From NCBI GenBank assembly GCA_951394405.1, contig OX596334.1:3286001-3350000 (forward strand): 64,000 nt of DNA. Direction: 5' to 3'. The notes beneath the pieces were generated by a model, which made no database searches, was not told the DNA's origin, and saw only the letters and a program-made list of their open reading frames with translations. Below are positions 24,618-34,548 of the stretch, in pieces. Within the stretch, counting starts at the first letter, position 1; each line of letters starts with the position of its first letter. Position numbers and translations under genes: made by a program. This DNA is from Coprinellus micaceus. Its lineage: Eukaryota; Basidiomycota; Agaricomycetes; Agaricales; Psathyrellaceae.

Positions 24618-25760
24618 ACTGGTGAAAGCGGTGGCAATTCACGGGCATAAAGGCCACCGCGATGAATGTAGAATAGATGGCCTTCCTTTAGGCAAATCTG
24701 TTATGGAAGCAGGCTGTCAGTGTATCAATCCTCGATGGGGTCTGTATGAAAAGCAAAAGATACAAACATCTTGCAGTTCGCAGTCCGTCCACCAGGTTGC
24801 CCATTCATTCTGAGCAAAGTCCCAAAGCACGGTAACGGTTGGGCTATTTCCGTGCCGAAAACACATTGCAAGTTTATTGCCAAAGAAAGCATGCTGTTCC
24901 TCCTCGATCTCGCTGCGCGGCCAGGCGAAGTTGAGATGGAGATGCATTTCGTGTTGAGTGAAAAGGTTTCCATCGTCTGTCAGCCCGACATCCCAGACTG
25001 TACAACGAACCGGAATTGAATTTGATCTAGAGTATAAGCAATAACTTAGTGGGGTGCTTGACAGAGGACGAGTCAACCGGTGCGGCTACTCACGATGCAG
25101 GCACGGAATGATCCTCAATTTCAGATTGAGTCTTGACGAGGAAACGAAGTACCGTAGAGTCTTCAACAGACTCAACGACGTGGGACGGCGGCATATCGCG
25201 TTCAAGGGCTAGTTCCGGTTCCAGGACGTTGCTCGAGGTTCCGGGTTGCCATAAGTCCCACAGCGTGAGTCTTCCCTGTTCCTGGAGTGACAAGTAGCGG
25301 CCCCCAGGGACGAGATAGAGGTGCCGGATGTCATCGATGTCCAGCGGTAACTTGACTTCGAAGGTATTTTTGGTCTGCATGCCAAGGTACTTGTAGGGTG
25401 CCCACTTCTCGTATGCCTTGATGAATCGGCGGGGTGACGTTGCAGCGTCCTTCAGCTCAGCAGCGGTAGAAAGATCCTTGTAGGTCGGCCAGAACACCCC
25501 ATTTTCAAGGCAGCGGAGACGAAGGCACTCCCTCCAAACGGCTTCGCCGAACTCTCCTATCTAAACGTGAAAAGCTTTGCAGGTCTGGCGCGTCAGAAAC
25601 CGTGAGCCGTGTCAACGTTTGCTTCGTAGCCATAACTCACCCGTTGGAACCTAATGATGTCCAGAGGGGAGAGATGCGCAACAATCAGGAGCTGTAGCTC
25701 AACGGAGAGCAGTTGCATGACTTGGATGGGTGAGGGCGCAAGGAAGAACGACGGCGACAT

Positions 25761-26539
25761 TTGGTAAGCGCCAGTTCCAATGCTTGGAAGAGCCCATTGA
25801 TGGGATCAGCTTTATAGTTCTTCAGACTCGACCAGTCCTAGTACCTGAGTCTCTCACCGCGACTGTCATCCCGGCTGTAGACTCGAGTCGGATGACGGGT
25901 ATGAGTCTTCCTCTACCGTGGACAAGGCCAAAAATCGCGAATTCGAAACGGCAGACATCCGGCGCTACCCTTGGGAGTGACATCGCACGCGAGGCCAGCC
26001 ACCATCTCCCGCCATCACATCCTCACTAGACGCTTTGGATGCGTGCCCTTCCCCTCCCAGGGGAGTCCTGCCCTGGCCTCGTCGCGTCCAGCGACAAGAC
26101 ATCTCTTGATTCTCGGGAAAGGCGACTTGAAATGAGAGAGTAAGAGTAAGAGGACCTACTGATAGCCCTGGAATGAACGCGCACCACACAACACGCCGCC
26201 AGATAGGAACAGGTTTGAGAGATCTCCCGGAAGCATGTGGTCATCGGAGAGGGCCCTGAGGGCCCCGCCTTGGGACCAGAGCGGGAGGCGAAGACGTGGG
26301 AGAACCATCAGCCAACCTTAATTCTCCAATTCACTGCTCAGGGTCTCTGATCCTCTGAACCCCCTGAATCCACTGGCAGGGATTATCACCCGATATCGGC
26401 AGGGTATGTAACCGCGTCGTCGCCGTGAAGCCCCGCCCCCCGCCTCTGTTCTTGTTCTGCCCCCGCCACCACCACGGTTCGCGAAGCAAGTGGATGGGAG
26501 TCCGGGCCTCTAGCTCCTCGCAATCCACGGTTTATGAAG
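25761..26539. other. Divergent spacer, promoter of DUF6533 gene
   Basis: No gene. The segment at about 26370-26530 resembles the complement of about 34590-34710, upstream of the inverted paralogue. For example, AGGGTATGTAACC and AGGGTACGTAACC each precede a cytosine-rich stretch. The duplication therefore includes 5' flank. Confidence 0.5.
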
Positions 26540-28193
26540 ATGGAAGGCGGGATGACGGAAGCTGAGTTGGAGTCCTATCTATCGTTCGCGAAAGCTGCGA
26601 TTGAAGGGCATTGTTTCTACCGTGCGTACTATCTCCTTACCCTACCACATCCTCCAACTGACAGGGCTCGCCACACTTCCTTAGTTGCGGCTTTGGTTAT
26701 TCTGCTTCATGACCACAGTGAGTTCTTCGCCCATCCCATTTTCGGAAAGCGGTGATGCATCCCATCCCAGTTTCGATGTTTGATTTAGAAGTGAGCACAC
26801 GATCTCCGCCATGCCTTTTCACTCAGCGCTTATTTTCCTGCCCAGGTTGAGTTAATATGGGTACGTAGACCACGGTCTACGAGAAATACTGCGTGGCCGC
26901 TAAACTGTAAGGGGATTTGTAGAAGAAACGCTGGTCGCTGGTCAAAGTCCTTTACATTGTCGTGGGTTTTCGCTCTCGTTGTCGTGCAGGCCCGGACGCT
27001 GATTCTCGATCTCAGAATCGATACATACCCAACGTCTCCTTCATGTGAGCTTCAACTTCTTGGCATCTATGAGCCGACTGACAAAGTACCCTCAAGTTAC
27101 GGAACAGCTGGTATGCGTCTTCATACGGATCTGGATCACTGCGCCTGACTTTCGCTCCAAAGTGATGCATTGGATCTCAGAAAAACAATTCAATAGGGTG
27201 CGCGAGTTCTTCCATATGTGCAAAATAGTGTCTGATTCTCGTTCAGCAATGCCCTCACCTTTCGCGAATTCAGTCGTGGTTCTCACTGGTTGCCCTCCAG
27301 TGCATGCAAGGTACGTTCCTGGTCCCTTTTCCTTTACTGCGCTTATAGATTGCCTCGCAATAGCCATCATGGTCTACCGCATCGCCTGCATGTACCGCTA
27401 TAGGCGAAACCTCACTATCTATATCGCCGTTGGGTTTGGGATGAACCTGCTGGCAGGGATCATCATTGTGTCCAATATCATGGATGTTGTGAACGGTATG
27501 TCCCGCCGTCTGAGACCTCATCTCCACTTTCTAACGCCCTCTAGTCCCTATTTTCTTTTCGTCTACACACCGAGCGTGTATACCAGCCAATTTCCACACC
27601 TGGAGCGTGGCGTCATGGTTTCTGATGCTCTTCTTTGAGCTCGTGGTCTCCTCCCTGGCAATGTATGAAGGTGTTTCCTATTTGCGGGAGTCAAGGCGAA
27701 CTAAAGGCGACATGGACATCGCCATGTCTCTACGGCGGACAAAAGAACGTTCAATCATCTATATTTTAATGTGGGATAGCATCATATTTCCTCTGATGTG
27801 AGTGCAATTGGCGTTCGGAACTCTCAAAGCATTGATCACATCTCCAGCGGTCTCATATCGTCCGTGCTCAGCATACTGGCTGTCTTCGTCTTTCCTGTAA
27901 GCCGTCCCTTGCCCTTACCCAACAGAGTTTGCTAAAGCCAACTCGTCAAGCACCTAATGGTTTACATGTTTACCGTCACCGCATCCCTCTCGCCGATCCT
28001 AGGGTGCCGTCTCATCTTGCACCTGCGGGATGCTTATTACCAACCTTTCTCTAACGAGATGCAGCAGTCAATGGCAGCTCCTTCTGGTGTTGACCTCGAC
28101 ATTCGAGAAGACGGAAGTCCCCCCATGTTCGCACTGGAAACTGTATCATCAACAGCGACCCTACCTCCACGACGCCCTCATGTTATCAGTTAA
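26540..28193 (+). CDS. DUF6533 multi-pass membrane protein
   Basis: About eleven exons. Those I can place: 26540-26621, 26685-26717, 26771-26790, 26846-26860, 26923-26961, 27016-27044, 27097-about 27111, 27247-27310, 27364-27495, 27545 onward, then a last exon ending at 28193. The conserved DUF6533 core reads as LVILLHDHISMFDLE, VELIW, KKRWSLVKVLYIV, NRYIPNVSF, the usual first helix and loop. Later helices include WFSLVALQCMQ, IYIAVGFGMNLLAGIIIV, FLMLFFELVVSSLAMY and IISSVLSILAVFVF-like stretches, about seven segments in all, ending in a soluble tail after GCRLILHLRDAYY. The family is abundant in Agaricomycetes and has no known function. The start ATG is chosen by alignment with the inverted paralogue at 34548; an alternative in-frame ATG lies at 26534. 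Exon 7/8 borders are uncertain. Confidence 0.78.
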
Positions 28194-29347
28194 TACCGTC
28201 AAATGCCCAGTATCAAAACATGGAAAGCCACGAGCAGCAGTACTTATTTGAGGAACACGATCCATTTGACCCGGAACTTTGGAACCAATGACCCAAATCA
28301 CAGCCAGTCGCTGGGGTAAGGTCATTTGGGGACGGTATGGGTGCCGGTTTAACCTACAGTTGACATTGGCTCTACTGACTTAAAGCGTTGAGTTCAGAAG
28401 TTGGATCATTTTTAGGCAGCTTGATTCCGAGGCATTTTGACTCGGTGCATCATACCAGAGGATTTCGAGTGGCGCCAAGACCGTGCTCTGCCGGTTGACA
28501 TTTGTTCGGCCGGGATTTGCCATGATTGTTTCCCGTGTGCGTCTTTCCAATCTCCAACGTCATTCGCCGTTGCTCTTCCCGAACTGCGAGGATGGCCGCT
28601 GGCCGTTCCTCTGTTCCTCGTCATGGTTCCCCCCAAGGGTTTCACAGTGATCAATCTGTGGTATGTCCCTGCGTTTCTTATGTTTATATGACTAATCTCA
28701 ACCTAGACCAATGGCAAGTACGGTATCAACATACATCGATTGCCCATTCAAGACCCTCTTCTTGCTGACATTTTGGAATGGTTTAGAGCCGGTGGGGGTG
28801 GCCCTTGACTACGTCCTACTTTCGTATGTCTGCCTCTACCGCACGTGAGAAACGAACTTCGTTATCGCCAGTCCCTTTTAGCTGACCGTTCTTTGGCAGG
28901 ACCGTCGATACAACGCGGGTCCGCGGTTTCGTCTCGCTTGCGTCTGCGTCGCTGAGAGCCCTCTTCTCTAATTCTGTAAAATCCGATTTCTGCCTCCTCT
29001 GTGTTCTCTTGCTACTCCCTAATCGGCGACGTTCGCTCTCTTTGCTCCAACCCGGGCGCATATGGATGTCCTGTGCCTGTCCAGCCCTTTGCGCAACTTG
29101 AGCCCATGTGTTTCTGTGTAGGTGATGCCTCCATATGCCCCTTTTGTGTCTTGTGAGCTGGTTCTTCGTGCCCCCTTCCGTCCGTGCGATATGACGATTG
29201 GGGATCTGTTTCCAACGTGGACATTCGAGTCCCCGATTGGCTATTGTGCACAGCCTGTTTCGGCGAATCGCCTGGCCGATTAGGACTCCCCGTTTATTAC
29301 GAGTATCGTCAGCTGTCCGTGATGTGCTGTTTCCTGCCCCGCCTGCG
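28194..29347. other. Spacer with undetermined open frames
   Basis: A frame at about 28437-28655 followed by a possible GT-AG intron (28660-28706) reads hydrophobically (WPLAVPLFLVMVPP) but has no domain I recognise. It may be a gene fragment. Nothing else supported. Confidence 0.3.
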
Positions 29348-30408
29348 ATGATTCATCACTCAAAGCGACTCCAGGTGGCTCGCTCGTACCCTCACGCCCT
29401 CTCTGTCCTTCTAAACGAGGATCTCATTTTTCTCGTCTTATTCCTATTGGATTGGCCATGCCTCTTCATTTTTGCTCAAGCCTCTCACGCCACCAGGACC
29501 CTCCCCCAGACTGAGATGCTCAACCGCTTCAGAATATTGTTGCGCCCTTTCGTTGTCCCCACTCTCTTCAATGTGTTCATGCAGGCACTACGTGCCTGTC
29601 GTGGCAGTATCACTGGCGAGCTGCCATACATGTTTCTCCTGCTTGGAAAGCCCCCTGTCAATGCAGTGGCCTTCAATCGAGTAGCTGGCTCTCTCCCGAG
29701 CCAGTGACCTCGCGTACGGAAGTCGCCCCCAGCTTGGTATTTGCACGTCCTGGTACCTCGTAGTCGATTCATGGGGTTTCGGGGTTGGTTGTAGGAGAAC
29801 AAATACTGCCAGGAGTACGAGCTTGTGGTGGCACCTGCATTTAGGAAGTCTACCTCTCGGATCGTCGTGTATAGCCGTCCGCCTGCTGGGCACTTGAAAC
29901 ATTGTGTTACGTTGCCAGTGAGTACATGTCCTCCCTATACCAGCACAAAGCTGATTGCTTCCGCACGATTCAGTGCTTCGTCGCCGTTCACATCGTGAAG
30001 ACAAACATTATCCACGCCTGTCTCTCTTCGCCGTTCACTTCCCAGACCAACCTCATTACTGGAACCACGGTTGCCTCCTTCTTCCCAGATCTCACTGATC
30101 ATCGGGTCTGCCTGGGCAACCGGAAGCTACTTGATGGTGTCCCAGCTCACAAACCGTATCTCATCACCTGCGCAGATCAGTACCTGTCCACCTATGCGTG
30201 CGGATCTACCTGCCCAGCAGATCCCCACCTACGACCGTCTCACCAGCAATTCAAGTATTTTCACTTCCACGAAGATGACACCAGTCAGTGGATTGTGTAC
30301 TCGACTTGTACCCCACGTGTGGCGTTGAAGGCACTCAGTTATCGAGGGAGGTGTTGTAACCCGCACTGTGGGAGGAGTAGCGATCCGTTTGAAAAGGGAG
30401 AAGAGTAG
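29348..30408 (+). pseudogene. F-box-like protein remnant
   Basis: The frame from 29348 carries SVLLNEDLIFLVLFLLDWPC, followed by FAQASHATRTL and FRILLRPFVVPTLF. This is the F-box-like opening of a protein family I have seen repeatedly in Agaricomycetes. Further on, the expected mid-region can be followed only by switching frames with stops between 29710 and 30290. A Cys-rich end (CCNPHCG) appears just before the stop at 30408, matching the C-terminal Cys pair usual for that family. I infer a decayed gene; an intron-rich intact gene is possible but I could not splice one. Confidence 0.4.
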
Positions 30409-30734
30409 ATCGGGATTGTCAAGTGGATTCGTATGATTCTCCTGTACCTATTTACGTTCCAAGGTATGCTACCACATATCGACATCTCCCGACGCCTTGT
30501 TGATTCCCCCAGGCTGTCGTCCTTTCCTTTGTTGAGTCCGAGAGACGCGCGAATCCACGCGCCCGTGTCCTCCTTGATAAATTAGAAATGGGTTTGATAT
30601 TGCGAGTCAAAATGCTGAGGGTAAAATTGCCACGCATAGCGGTGGCCCACAGCTGGACGGTTCAAGCTTGATTGGGGCATTGTGTGAGGCAGCTATGCCA
30701 GGCTGGGGGAGGCATCTCGGAAACATCACCACAA

Positions 30735-31060
30735 GCCTTGATGAATCGCAGACCTGACGTTGCCGCATCCTTGAGCTCAGACACGCTGTTGAGACCTTTG
30801 TATGTCAGCCAGAAAACACCATTTTGGAGACATTTGTCGCAGGAGACACTCCTGTCAGTCCCCTTCGCCGAACTGCTTTATCAGGCGTGAAGGTATTTGC
30901 AAGTCCGGCGCTTGCTGTTAGCGACCACACAGAGCACGATTACGGTGGAAGATGTCTCACATGCTGAAGGTGTGCGATATCCGTAGGAGGAAGGTGTGCG
31001 ATGATGAGAAGGGCTAACTCGACGGAAAGGGTGCTCGTGGTTGGGGACAAGCTGAGCAGG
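30735..31060 (-). pseudogene. Truncated F-box gene fragment
   Basis: The minus strand encodes LSVELALLIIAHLPPTDIAH, then RTCKYLHA followed by stops, and homology to the 25.4-25.7 kb F-box pseudogene continues to about 30735 (FWLTYKGL-like region, KDAATS). It aligns over roughly 320 nt with the same exon order. No later propeller blocks follow, so only the N-terminal part of a paralogue remains. Confidence 0.65.
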
Positions 31061-31614
31061 TGCAAGAAAAGGGAACTTTTGAAGTTTGATGGGATCACTG
31101 TCTCGTCCTCCATCGTGACAGCGGTATTGGCGAGAGTGAAAGGAAGAACTCAACTGACCTCGCTTTATTCAATGGAAAAGTATGAGGAGGCCCCGAGAGT
31201 CGTAGAGAACGCGCCGTTGACCTGAGCATCTGGAAAGGGGCAGAGATCCACCTATCACCGAAACCGTTCTATCGGCCAGATGATTATTACAAGGGTATGT
31301 CTATGTATTAAGAGAGTATAACATAGTTCTCTCAAGAAAAACAGTAGGTGTGGGAGGGTATTTGATGAGGGGTATAGTACAGGCGCCCGTGTTCGCGCAC
31401 GGTGCCAGACCGTTGGGCGCTTAAATTATAGAGCGCGAACGATTATAAATCTAGGATGGCGCATAAAAACAATGGTCAAAGCTCGTAAGATCTCGTGGGG
31501 TGCATATGTGAAATCATAAAGGGAATAAGTTGGCTGGGTATCGCTTTGGCCATAGGCTGCGTACAAGGAGGGGAATGGTTGGGCTGCCCATTGGTAGGAG
31601 CACTGGTCGCTAGA
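31061..31614. other. Intergenic spacer
   Basis: No gene recognised. The right half is the 3' flank of the small minus-strand gene that ends at 31615. Confidence 0.4.
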
Positions 31615-31928
31615 TTACACCCGGACACGGGAGCGCGGGGGCATTGTGCTGCGCCTACGATAGGTCACAGAGACAAAGTCTTTAGGCATGAAGGACGCGC
31701 GCTGCTTTCGGCGCGAGCGGGTGAGGACCTTCCATAGTGTAATGAGCTGTCGCTCGAGCCGCTTCCCAACAGGGATGTGGACTCGTTTGGAGGCAGCAGC
31801 AGCCCTTTCAATTGAACGAACCGGGATCAGCTATAGAGAGTAGCATGACCACACAACTAGGGCACTTACAAGTTTGCATCGGTGGAGGTCGTGACGAAGC
31901 AAGAATCGTGGTGGGTGGTCGTGGCCAT
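31615..31928 (-). CDS. Small two-exon hypothetical protein
   Basis: Exons 31928-31870 and 31804-31615 join at a GT-AG intron of 65 nt with a proper GTAAGT donor; 82 residues. The product starts MATTTHHDSCFVTT and continues into a basic part (KRVHIPVGKRLERQLITLWK, RSRRKQRASF) with a likely amphipathic helix, ending RSRVRV. The exons are too short to stand out without splicing. A pyrimidine-rich leader and a palindromic CCCTTTTAAAAGGG about 230 nt upstream support a promoter. I do not recognise the family. The basic helix could contact nucleic acid or membrane; this is speculation. Confidence 0.6.
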
Positions 31929-32154
31929 TTTTGTTGAAGGCAACGGTAAAGTTTCGAGTTTCAAATGTTGGAGAGAGGTTTGTTCGTTCAGACAGGCAGC
32001 CCAGCTACTAGCCCCGAGTTGGATAAAGCGGAAAAGACTGTCGCGGCTAGTGGTTGAAAGGGAAAGAAGGGGGAAAGGGTCGTAATAGAAATCAGAAGAA
32101 AGAGACTGAACGAGACGATCCTGATCGCACTGGGGACCAGTCGAAGTATTGACG

Positions 32155-32168
32155 CCCTTTTAAAAGGG
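32155..32168 (-). promoter_or_regulatory. Palindromic TATA-like box
   Basis: CCCTTTTAAAAGGG, a perfect 14-bp palindrome with a TTTTAAAA core. It lies upstream of the small gene starting at 31928, followed on that strand by pyrimidine-rich sequence. Assigned by position and composition only. Confidence 0.35.
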
Positions 32169-32864
32169 AGGGGGGGCAATCGGGCTTTGGGGGATAATGG
32201 AACGCAGGCGCATGGCACTGCATTCTCAAGGACAATAGGAAGCTCACCCGTATTGTCTTTTCGGGAGTTATGGTTCCATCGGTGGAACAAGGCCTGGGCT
32301 GAAACCTTGTCCCCATTTAGGCCGTGTATTGCTACTTTTTTGAAGCCCTACATAGCTTGAGCTTGAGGGTGATTATGGAATCGTTACTACGTTGACTGTC
32401 GGGGAAACTGCGCTGTGGAGTGTCGGCATTTTATTTGTTCGGGTTTGATGGCGGTCGCTTTGGCTTTGCTCGGGCGCTTGTTTGGCTACCGTCCCTGTCA
32501 CTGTCACTGTCATCCGATCCTCCCTACGCCGAAAATAGCAGCTGAGTCAAAGCTGCAAAAATCCAGAACTTCCGCCCTTTTGTCAGAATCCCATACACTG
32601 AACCTGCACGACACGAGTACACTTGATCAGAGTTCGTTGGGGAACGGTTTTGAAACCGTCCAAGTGGCTGCCCTTTTGTTTGGGTGACGGCAGCATGGGA
32701 TACGAGATCACATCACTACAGCTGCGGTGGAGTAAATTCAGAACAAGGCAGCCAGCCCAGTTTCTCGACTGTACCATAGGACAGTCAGAAGTTGGCGCGC
32801 CCTAATCGAGGCAATCAATTGTATACAGGCTTCAGTCTTCAAAACCTGTCCATATATTCCAAGG
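32169..32864. other. Intergenic spacer
   Basis: No gene recognised between the small gene's promoter and the 3' end of the minus-strand DUF6533 gene. Confidence 0.4.
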
Positions 32865-34548
32865 TCAACGAACAAAACGATAACGATGAGATGGGAGAGT
32901 CGTTGCTGATGACGTGACAGTGTCCAGGGCAAAAATAGGTCCATTTCCGTCTCCTTGAAAGTCAGGGTCAACACCCGATGGAGCCACCAATTCTGATTGT
33001 TGCATCTCATTTGAAAATGGCTGGTAGTATGCGTCTCGCAAATGGAGTATGAGGCGGCATCCTAAGATCGGTGATAGGAGCGCAGTGATAGTAAATGTGT
33101 ACTGCATGGCGCCAACCTAGAGAGAGAGAATGATCAGGGGGGCTGCCTTTTGAACGGGGCGCTAGACTAGACACCCACAGGGAAGATATAGAAGGCCAAG
33201 ATATTGACCACGGACAAAAGAAGACCGCTGGGGTCGCCGTCAGTATTTCAAGCGTTCCTAGTAGAAGGGCACTGCTGAACTCACATCAGCGGAAAGACGA
33301 TGCTATCCCGCATGAGAATATAGATGATCGAACGATCTTTAGTCCAACGCACCCGCATCGTAGCATCCAGGCCACGCGTGGCCTGTTTCGTTTCCCGCAG
33401 GTAGCACACCCCTTCATACATCGCCAGGCCGAAGACCGCTGTATCGAAACACAGCATCAAGTACCATGACGCAACGGTCCAGGTTTTGAAGTTCAGCGGA
33501 ACGCATGTCCGATTTGTCGATGAGAAGGTGATGGGGACTAGAGGGGGTCAGCGGAGTACCCCTGCCTCGTACGATGGGGAGACTTACTGTTGACCACATC
33601 CATCGTATTGGCCACAAGGACTACGCCAGCCAGTAAATTGACCGCGAAGCCAACGGTGATGTAGACTGTCACGGCGCGTCTATAGCGGTACATGCACACG
33701 ATACGGTGAACCATGATGGCTGTTTATTGGGAAACAAGGCTTTAAGCAAAACCGGGAAGGGAGAGCATATGATATAGAAGCACACCTTGCATACATTGCA
33801 GAGCCACCAGAGACATCCATGCCTGCACTCGCGAAAATTGCGGACAGTGCTGGACACGATATGAGGCTCAGACCACGATGAAATTGTGAGACGACCCACT
33901 TGGAGGAATTCTTCTCCAGAGATCCAGTGTATCACTTCAAGGCGAATGTCAGTTGGAGGGCCGTATATCCGCAGGAGCTCACATACTAGCCACCCCGTAA
34001 CTTGAGACGACGTGAGCCAGGCGCACAGCTTAGGTCGATGGGTTAAAAACTTACGTGAAGGATATATCGGGTATGTATCGATTCTGGGGGTGGAAAATAA
34101 GCATCCGCAGCGGCAGGACGGCGACACTACCCACAATGATGTACAGTACTTTAATGAGCGACCAGCTCTTTTTCTGCAAACAATGCCAGGATCAGCAGCG
34201 ATATTGGAACGCCTATATCCGGGGAACAGACCCATATTAATTCAATCTAAACCCAAGGTGAGCAGCGACCAAGGTCCCGATGATACATAACTCGCTTACT
34301 TCCAGATCGAACATAGTCACTGGGATGGGATGGCGCGTGTCAGTAGTTGCAGAGAATCGCCTCAAGGAAGGACTCACTGTGGTCGTACACCAGAATAGCC
34401 CATGCCCCAACTGATATTGGCCGTCAGCAATCCTCTCCGCAGAGGTACATTGAGAACACACACAGTAGAACCAGTTCCCTTGCCGAGCTTGCGCCGCCAC
34501 CGTCAGAAAAGACGCCCATTGCTCAGCGTCCATCGCGCCATCTTCCAT
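32865..34548 (-). CDS. DUF6533 multi-pass membrane protein, inverted paralogue
   Basis: Starts at 34548 (MEDGAMDAEQWASF) and shares exon structure with the gene at 26540: GAWAILVYDH, MTMFDLE, IELIW, KKSWSLIKVLYII and RYIPDISF in separate short exons. QCPQF-like QHCPQFSRVQAWMSLVALQC comes next, and the final exon carries SPILGCRLILHLRDAYYQPF, almost identical to its partner. About seven membrane helices are expected, with a soluble C-terminus ending SHRYRFVR. Several middle exons (33.2-33.8 kb) are visible only in pieces, so exact borders are not given. Function unknown. I see no clear disabling change, but could not verify every junction. Confidence 0.72.

Larger units (their letters stand above)
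23462..25760 (-). pseudogene. F-box protein pseudogene, broken by a hAT-like insertion
   Basis: Minus-strand gene starting at 25760. The F-box begins with LLSVELQLLIVAHLSPLDII and continues after an intron as RTCKAFHV, then an in-frame TAG (about 25560) replaces a codon before IGEFGEAVWRECLR. Downstream blocks are typical of Agaricomycete F-box proteins with a propeller-like tail: ENGVFWPTYKDL, YLSLQEQGRLTLWDLW, WDVGLTDDGNLF, GHLFYIHRGG, then DPDTFNPSKLDGG and a C-terminus ending at 23462. The insertion at 24097-24609 interrupts the frame between YIHRGG and LALPSCGRYKK. Even after mentally removing it and one target copy, I could not join the two frames cleanly, so a frameshift is also likely. 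If functional, it would be an SCF substrate receptor. Confidence 0.75.

Noticed and set aside
21529..25760. A secondary-metabolite or secretion cluster around the secreted DUF3455 gene
   Set aside because: The neighbours are a single-exon hypothetical protein and an F-box pseudogene; no core biosynthetic enzyme, transporter or pathway regulator is present.
28194..30408. A third DUF6533 gene in the accessory block
   Set aside because: Hydrophobic stretches occur, but none of the core motifs (YDHxxxFDLE, VELIW, KxLYI) can be found.
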